Part shown: positions 63,001 to 64,000 of the stretch, piece by piece
How positions within the stretch are numbered: position 1 is the stretch's first letter
Layout: each line of letters begins with the position of its first letter
Assembly: GCA_031763025.1 (NCBI GenBank)
Contig: JASSKH010000032.1
Location: 1-64,000 of the forward strand
Source: Macrocystis pyrifera
Taxonomy: Eukaryota; Sar; Phaeophyceae; Laminariales; Laminariaceae
Length of the DNA: 64,000 nt
Direction of reading: 5' to 3'
Translations under genes and position numbers: made by a program
Notes under the pieces: generated by a model
Seen by the model: the letters and a program-made list of their open reading frames with translations, nothing else
What the model was told of the DNA's origin: nothing
The model's database searches: none

Positions 63001-63505
63001 AGTGTACTGTCTACTGTACCGGTACAGGCGAGACGCTTCGTTTGCGGTCACTTCGCAAAAAACAAGTTTCATCATTATTGTGCGAGTGACGCGCGACCAG
63101 GACCAGCATCGTGAACGACAGAAACACAACTGTTGAGAGCGCCAGAAAAAGCTAATACTATCGAGGACCATAGTAAATAGCAACTGCGGTACACACAAAA
63201 ACCTCTATATTTCCCTATTTTTACTAACCAAATTTGGTCCCTTTACTATGGTCCCCGTAATATTAATAGCAGAGTCAGTACTCCTAGAGAAGGACATTGC
63301 CCCTGGTTGGGACGCCGTCGAAATCCAACCCTCCTCCAAGTGTGCGTGAAGAAACTCACTACAAGGGAAGAAACGTCTTGGAAAGAGACATAATGAGTAT
63401 ATATCTTAGACAGGCATACGACACAAACATTACCCGTGAGATTGTTCTTGCTCAAATCCATCCGCAAGAGAGCCAGCAGATTCCCTAGCTGCGGAGGTAC
63501 ACAGC
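38796..63505 (-). CDS. LRR-GTPase of the ROCO family (Roc-COR), 5'-partial, multi-exon
   Basis: Predicted intracellular LRR-Roc-COR signalling GTPase of the brown algal type, a class proposed as pathogen receptors. Exons from 5' to 3' (high to low): 63505-63434, 61491-61420, 60465-60394, 59434-59363, 56520-56172, 50208-50088, 49815-49181, 49004-48840, 43062-42307, 41515-41392, ~40641-39823 and 39044-38796. About 1,170 residues fall in the window, and the start and further LRRs lie beyond 64 kb. GTPase motifs are GQEGAGKT (G1, 56174-56197), DCAGQ (G3, 50088-50102) and TKCD (G4, 49597-49608). COR follows, then a coiled-coil-like segment and a conserved C-terminal region. Codon phases match at the junctions except the 5' border of the 40.6-kb exon. 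The COR exon lacks one base at about 42615-42618, so this copy may be non-functional or carry a sequence error. Two introns are near 6 kb and full of repeats. Confidence 0.8.
39200..39685 (+). repeat. Right arm of a ~485-bp inverted repeat
   Basis: Partner of 37505-37990. It lies inside the last intron of the ROCO gene. The arms enclose about 1.2 kb that includes the terminal coding exon at 38796-39044. Either two copies of one dispersed element landed in opposite orientation, or the arms are long terminal repeats of one element that captured the exon. I cannot tell which. Confidence 0.8.
39823..40641 (-). CDS. ROCO exon: coiled-coil-like segment and conserved C-terminal region
   Basis: Open minus-strand frame with a heptad-like helical segment ([19 protein letters not shown], then [13 protein letters not shown]). 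A family-type C-terminal block follows ([38 protein letters not shown]). The exon ends IQLGE before donor GAG|GTATGG in phase 0. The 5' border is uncertain. An acceptor-like GTCTGAAG at 40642 leads in the preceding exon's phase into a convincing peptide ([19 protein letters not shown]), but that lies one frame away from the coiled-coil frame. A different donor base choice would stay in frame but read less convincingly. Confidence 0.7.
41392..41515 (-). CDS. ROCO exon: C-terminal to COR, Cys motif
   Basis: A 124-bp exon between CCACCAG acceptor and GACAGAG|GTGTGC donor. It encodes [17 protein letters not shown] and [17 protein letters not shown]. The CSQC pair follows a CPEH motif in the previous exon, so together they could form a small zinc-binding site. 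That is inference. Confidence 0.75.
42307..43062 (-). CDS. ROCO exon: COR domain, with one-base frame break
   Basis: A 756-bp exon encoding most of the COR domain. It starts [19 protein letters not shown], continues through [26 protein letters not shown] and [10 protein letters not shown], then shifts frame to [24 protein letters not shown] and FPGLPVRG, ending EQMLFT before GTAAGA. One base is missing where the coding strand reads CCGGGGTG (about 42615-42618). With one more G the frame is open throughout and the exon ends in phase 0 as needed. It may be a genuine lesion or a homopolymer error. Confidence 0.82.
43960..45530 (+). mobile_element. LINE (non-LTR retrotransposon) fragment, reverse transcriptase and C-terminal part
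   Basis: Plus-strand remnant lying antisense in a ROCO intron. Recognisable pieces, in order, are [53 protein letters not shown], the catalytic LYADDAGIV (YADD at 44514-44525) and [11 protein letters not shown]. Downstream come peptides resembling the element's C-terminal part, such as [13 protein letters not shown] and [18 protein letters not shown]. The fragment is 5'-truncated, so the endonuclease and start are missing. Several stops and frame changes interrupt it, for example after NDGEH and after the YADD block. It is an old, dead copy. The 3' end near 45.5 kb is estimated from loss of similarity to the coding part. Confidence 0.85.
45531..48839. other. ROCO intron, remainder
   Basis: Intronic DNA 3' of the LINE fragment. 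It may include the LINE's 3' untranslated region. I see no supported gene. A frame at 45490-45783 ending in a hydrophobic stretch overlaps the LINE end and is not convincing. Clusters of gagtac-containing motifs at 46.84-47.17 kb are listed separately. Confidence 0.4.
46840..47170. repeat. Degenerate GAGTAC-rich minisatellite
   Basis: Imperfect copies of a ~35-40-bp motif with tatcgaaccccgagtac, gcgagtacc and gcagtatc, clustered at about 46848-46960 and 47065-47160 with divergent sequence between. Confidence 0.5.
48840..49004 (-). CDS. ROCO exon: Roc-COR linker
   Basis: A 165-bp exon that follows a 176-bp intron, the shortest in the gene. It encodes [17 protein letters not shown], then [10 protein letters not shown] and ends [10 protein letters not shown]. 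The donor ATCAG|GTACGT joins across 5.8 kb to the next exon as ALSI-R-EFEG with matching phase. The open frame extends upstream past the acceptor, so the exact 5' border rests on phase agreement. Confidence 0.75.
49181..49815 (-). CDS. ROCO exon: central and C-terminal Roc GTPase
   Basis: A 635-bp exon that starts [17 protein letters not shown] in phase 0. It contains the beta strand VILVA followed by TKCD (G4; Thr replaces the usual Asn, as in other brown algal members I recall), then VCLTSC at the G5 position. A linker follows, and the exon ends with [15 protein letters not shown]. The donor GGAAG|GTAGGT splits a codon after two bases. Confidence 0.9.
50088..50208 (-). CDS. ROCO exon: switch region of the Roc GTPase
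   Basis: A 121-bp exon between gtgCAG acceptor and GGACAG|GTATTA donor. It encodes SMKAGRANP, then [10 protein letters not shown] and ends with VRVYDCAGQ, the G3 motif of the Roc domain. Joined to the P-loop exon it gives GKT-R-SMK. Joined downstream it gives [13 protein letters not shown], as expected for the family. Confidence 0.88.
51171..51322. repeat. 76-bp tandem duplication
   Basis: Two near-identical 76-bp units (51171-51246 and 51247-51322), each with aacgggaacccgggt, a C-run, agctccgggatatgcttatc and gaggcaagtgtcgaactatt. It lies in the 6-kb ROCO intron. Confidence 0.9.
51470..52640. repeat. Diverged ~200-bp tandem repeat, about six units, intronic
   Basis: The landmark gggcggtatcgacccgg or a variant recurs at about 51483, 51700, 51913, 52096, 52303 and 52475, each followed by a 'gtccgtttt' or 'ctgggttg' string about 20-40 bp on. 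Monomer identity is low. It is not obviously related to the ~200-bp satellite of the left half. Confidence 0.6.
54437..54530. repeat. 30-bp minisatellite, three units
   Basis: Exact 30-bp spacing of ccaaataccggg followed by tgaggtcacctc at 54437, 54467 and 54497. It lies in the 6-kb ROCO intron. Confidence 0.9.
54790..54935 (-). pseudogene. Possible relic of a second LRR type, intronic
   Basis: The minus strand reads [20 protein letters not shown], then [20 protein letters not shown]. This loosely fits the spacing of another LRR subtype (MDLS, then GSL, then L, then MNF). It sits between two Roc exons where no LRR belongs, so if real it is a stray or captured fragment. The match is weak and may be chance. 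Confidence 0.2.
56172..56520 (-). CDS. ROCO exon: LRR cap plus Roc P-loop
   Basis: This 349-bp exon begins in the phase of the LRR exons (first residues G-T-VPDQL) and so can follow any of them. It encodes a cap-like region with the motif FSDNPWAEP twice (a 39-residue tandem duplication), then a linker (ALYSSP), a beta strand (VKVVLVG) and the P-loop GQEGAGKT at its 3' end. The donor is ACCAG|GTGATC, splitting the next codon after two bases. The P-loop Lys and Thr are intact. Confidence 0.88.
56289..56505. repeat. 117-bp in-frame tandem duplication in the LRR-cap exon
   Basis: The plus strand shows two copies of a block with ggctctgcccagggattgtc and ctactcagaaactccagcca. 117 bp is 39 codons, so the frame is kept and the protein has two FSDNPWAEP motifs in a row. 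Confidence 0.88.
56521..57478. other. ROCO intron between the cap exon and the LRR tandem units
   Basis: I see no gene or repeat that I can support. Several overlapping frames on both strands (for example 56662-57087 plus and 56902-57291 minus) show no LRR or other domain. Confidence 0.35.
57606..58312. other. ~700-bp insertion in decayed LRR unit 1
   Basis: Sequence absent from the equivalent place in unit 2, where 'gttcgtacacctaca' runs within a few bases into 'attccctctgc'. No transposon ends or coding content were recognised. Confidence 0.5.
58458..58525 (-). pseudogene. Decayed LRR exon (unit 1)
   Basis: Clear relative of the 72-bp LRR exons: it begins [10 protein letters not shown] and keeps a CCAG acceptor and a GTAATA donor-like site. 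However, it is 68 bp long, has lost the NNLTG end and carries many substitutions, including at conserved Leu and Asn positions. A 68-bp exon would break the frame if spliced in, so it is probably skipped. Its unit is further interrupted by about 700 bp near 57606-58312. Confidence 0.7.
59363..59434 (-). CDS. Single-LRR exon (unit 2, A type)
   Basis: A 72-bp, phase-symmetric LRR exon with core [14 protein letters not shown]. The donor (ACAG|GTAACC) and acceptor (tatccAG) are intact. It would splice in frame either to the decayed LRR exon's position or directly to the cap exon at 56520, which starts in the same phase. Confidence 0.85.
60115..60225. mobile_element. MITE copy 2, in LRR unit 3
   Basis: Palindromic ~111-bp element: left aatactaccgaggaccatag, right ctatggtccccgtaatatt. 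It is missing from the same position in unit 2 (near 59163), which serves as the empty site. Confidence 0.85.
60394..60465 (-). CDS. Single-LRR exon (unit 3, B type)
   Basis: A 72-bp, phase-symmetric LRR exon with core [14 protein letters not shown] and the same splice context as the others. It is identical to the exon at 63434-63505, and the flanking intron is nearly identical as well, so the two are recent duplicates. Confidence 0.85.
61146..61245. mobile_element. MITE copy 3, in LRR unit 4, right end shortened
   Basis: Same element and same insertion point as copies 2 and 4, but the right terminus stops at ctatggtt, and the accgtaatatt part is replaced by caaatgatag. It was duplicated with the unit and not inserted afresh. 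Confidence 0.85.
61420..61491 (-). CDS. Single-LRR exon (unit 4, A' type)
   Basis: A 72-bp, phase-symmetric LRR exon with core [14 protein letters not shown], between a CCAG acceptor and an ACAG|GTAACC donor. It differs from the exon at 59363-59434 by two bases. Both changes alter residues (RQ to QL) at the variable pair inside the L-x-x-L strand motif. Confidence 0.85.
61881..62851. mobile_element. 971-bp non-autonomous DNA transposon in LRR unit 4
   Basis: It interrupts unit 4 between two copies of gggttacgt (61872-61880 and 62852-62860), a 9-bp target duplication. The uninterrupted site is seen in unit 2 near 59812. The termini form imperfect inverted repeats: the left has ggcaaattttatacgtcac and gggacag, and the right read in reverse has ggcaagtctaaaataacac and ggggcag. 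No transposase is visible. A 9-bp duplication would suit a Mutator-like element, but the family is not certain. Inside, a ~215-bp block is duplicated (62033-62244 and 62263-62481, offset 230 bp). Confidence 0.75.
62033..62481. repeat. Internal ~230-bp direct duplication within the transposon
   Basis: Both units begin gacatcgatcgacaaa and share cacacctcggtcggtgatat, tgtggcgtggg and gaaaacagacgacaaaaa-type strings. Moderate divergence between the copies shows the duplication is old. Confidence 0.8.
63154..63264. mobile_element. MITE copy 4, in LRR unit 5
   Basis: Full-length copy with the same insertion site and near-identical sequence to 60115-60225. It was duplicated with the unit. Confidence 0.85.
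63434..63505 (-). CDS. Single-LRR exon (unit 5, B type)
   Basis: A 72-bp exon encoding exactly one 24-residue plant-type LRR ([21 protein letters not shown]). It is bounded by tatccag acceptor and ACGG|GTAATG donor. Both introns split a codon after its first base, so the exon can be added, lost or duplicated without changing frame. Its sequence is identical to the exon at 60394-60465. It is the most 5' exon visible. Confidence 0.85.
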
Positions 63506-64000
63506 CTGGATAAAGCGTGCAAGGACAAACAACCAATCAACGAGATGGTTTCGGCAGGTCAGTCGATACAGGCGTTAAAACCATTCGTAAATTGATGTTC
63601 TACAGTATACAACTCAATCAATAACACACCCTCAGACGAACGTGATATTATAGCTGATTTTGTCGACAACGCGGAGAGTGCAGCCGCCAAACGATACGTC
63701 TGCAGATAGGTCTCACGCCGACAAATTTCCCAAACCACCATTCTGGCTGCTTGCGCTTCCCTTGATTGTCTCCATACTCTCCACGGAAATTCGTTCCAGC
63801 AGAATGTGTTACCATATCACATGATTACGGTATACGGTGTGTGTTCCATACATCCCCAGAAGTCGAGATGGTCGATAGTGAAAGGGGGTTATGTACGAGA
63901 GGCGGCAGATAGATCGTGGTCTGCTGTCGTGCTGTAGCCAATGAGCGAGGCAAAATAGACATGCCTCCAGCCGAGCTGGTGTCTTGGTGTGAAAACATTT

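Larger units (their letters stand above)
57479..64000. repeat. Five tandem LRR-exon units of ~0.92-1.04 kb
   Basis: A landmark cgttcgcggtca or cgtttgcggtcacttcg starts units at 57479, 59077, 59999, 61031 and 63039. After the landmark each unit carries cgcgaccag, an 'aagtgtgcgtga' region (diverged in unit 1) and a 72-bp LRR exon. These are followed by 'gtcgata(t/c)aggcgttaa', 'cgtctgcaga' and 'atcacatgattacggtata'. Unit lengths without insertions are about 920 bp (no MITE) and 1,030 bp (with MITE). Unit 1 has a ~700-bp insertion and a decayed exon, unit 4 has a 971-bp transposon, and unit 5 runs off the window. Confidence 0.88.

Noticed and set aside
59568-63741. Recurring ~60-codon frames (for example [20 protein letters not shown]) in each LRR unit
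   Set aside because: They are intronic parts of the tandem unit and recur only because the unit recurs. They do not carry LRR residues and lack splice phase with the gene.

Overview
The window looks like nuclear DNA of a brown alga (Ectocarpus-like). The main reason is a leucine-rich-repeat ROCO GTPase gene on the minus strand at 38.8-63.5 kb, in which each 24-residue LRR sits on its own 72-bp exon. That layout is known from brown algal LRR-ROCO immune-receptor candidates. A non-LTR retrotransposon fragment of the kind common in brown algal genomes, long GT-AG introns and TTAGGG-type telomeric motifs agree with this. The species call is inference.

Left half (1-37 kb): almost entirely tandem repeats, with no gene I can defend. 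A satellite of ~29-bp monomers organised as a ~145-bp higher-order repeat covers 1-957 and 29.69-33.33 kb. A homogenised 30-bp version covers 33.66-36.74 kb. A different satellite with a ~200-bp monomer covers 1.29-18.43 kb, with 807-bp four-monomer higher-order units from 10.8 kb, and a diverged subfamily covers 20.15-23.9 kb. The same ~330-bp element sits at a satellite junction twice (958-1293 and 33328-33656). A ~212-bp triplicate lies at 24.5-25.0 kb. G-rich repeats of ~345 to ~480 bp run from 26.25 to 29.35 kb. An interstitial block of CCCTAA repeats at 36.9 kb separates the satellites from the gene-bearing half. The short non-repetitive islands (18.4-20.1, 23.9-24.5, 25.0-26.25 kb) hold only weak, unrecognised open frames.

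Right half (37-64 kb): one large minus-strand gene, open at its 5' end beyond 64 kb. Read 5' to 3' (high to low coordinates), it has four intact single-LRR exons (63.4, 61.4, 60.4, 59.4 kb) and a decayed LRR exon (58.5 kb). Next come an LRR-cap plus P-loop exon (56.2-56.5), Roc GTPase exons (50.1; 49.2-49.8; 48.8-49.0) and COR exons (42.3-43.1; 41.4-41.5). The 3' part is a coiled-coil/C-terminal exon (39.8-40.6) and a terminal exon with a stop at 38796. Splice sites and codon phases agree at every junction I checked except the 5' border of the 39.8-40.6 kb exon. The COR exon is one base short in a run of four Gs, so the copy may be a recent pseudogene or carry a sequence error.

The introns hold much later material: an antisense LINE fragment (44-45.5 kb), minisatellites (46.8-47.2, 51.2, 51.5-52.6, 54.4 kb), copies of a ~105-bp palindromic MITE and a 971-bp DNA transposon with 9-bp target duplications. 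A ~485-bp inverted repeat brackets the terminal exon. The LRR exons lie in five ~0.9-1.0-kb tandem units. The units are near-identical in intron sequence, while the exons differ mainly at predicted solvent-exposed LRR positions. This is the most interesting system here: a modular receptor locus in which the LRR repertoire appears to change by unequal exchange of exon-carrying units.
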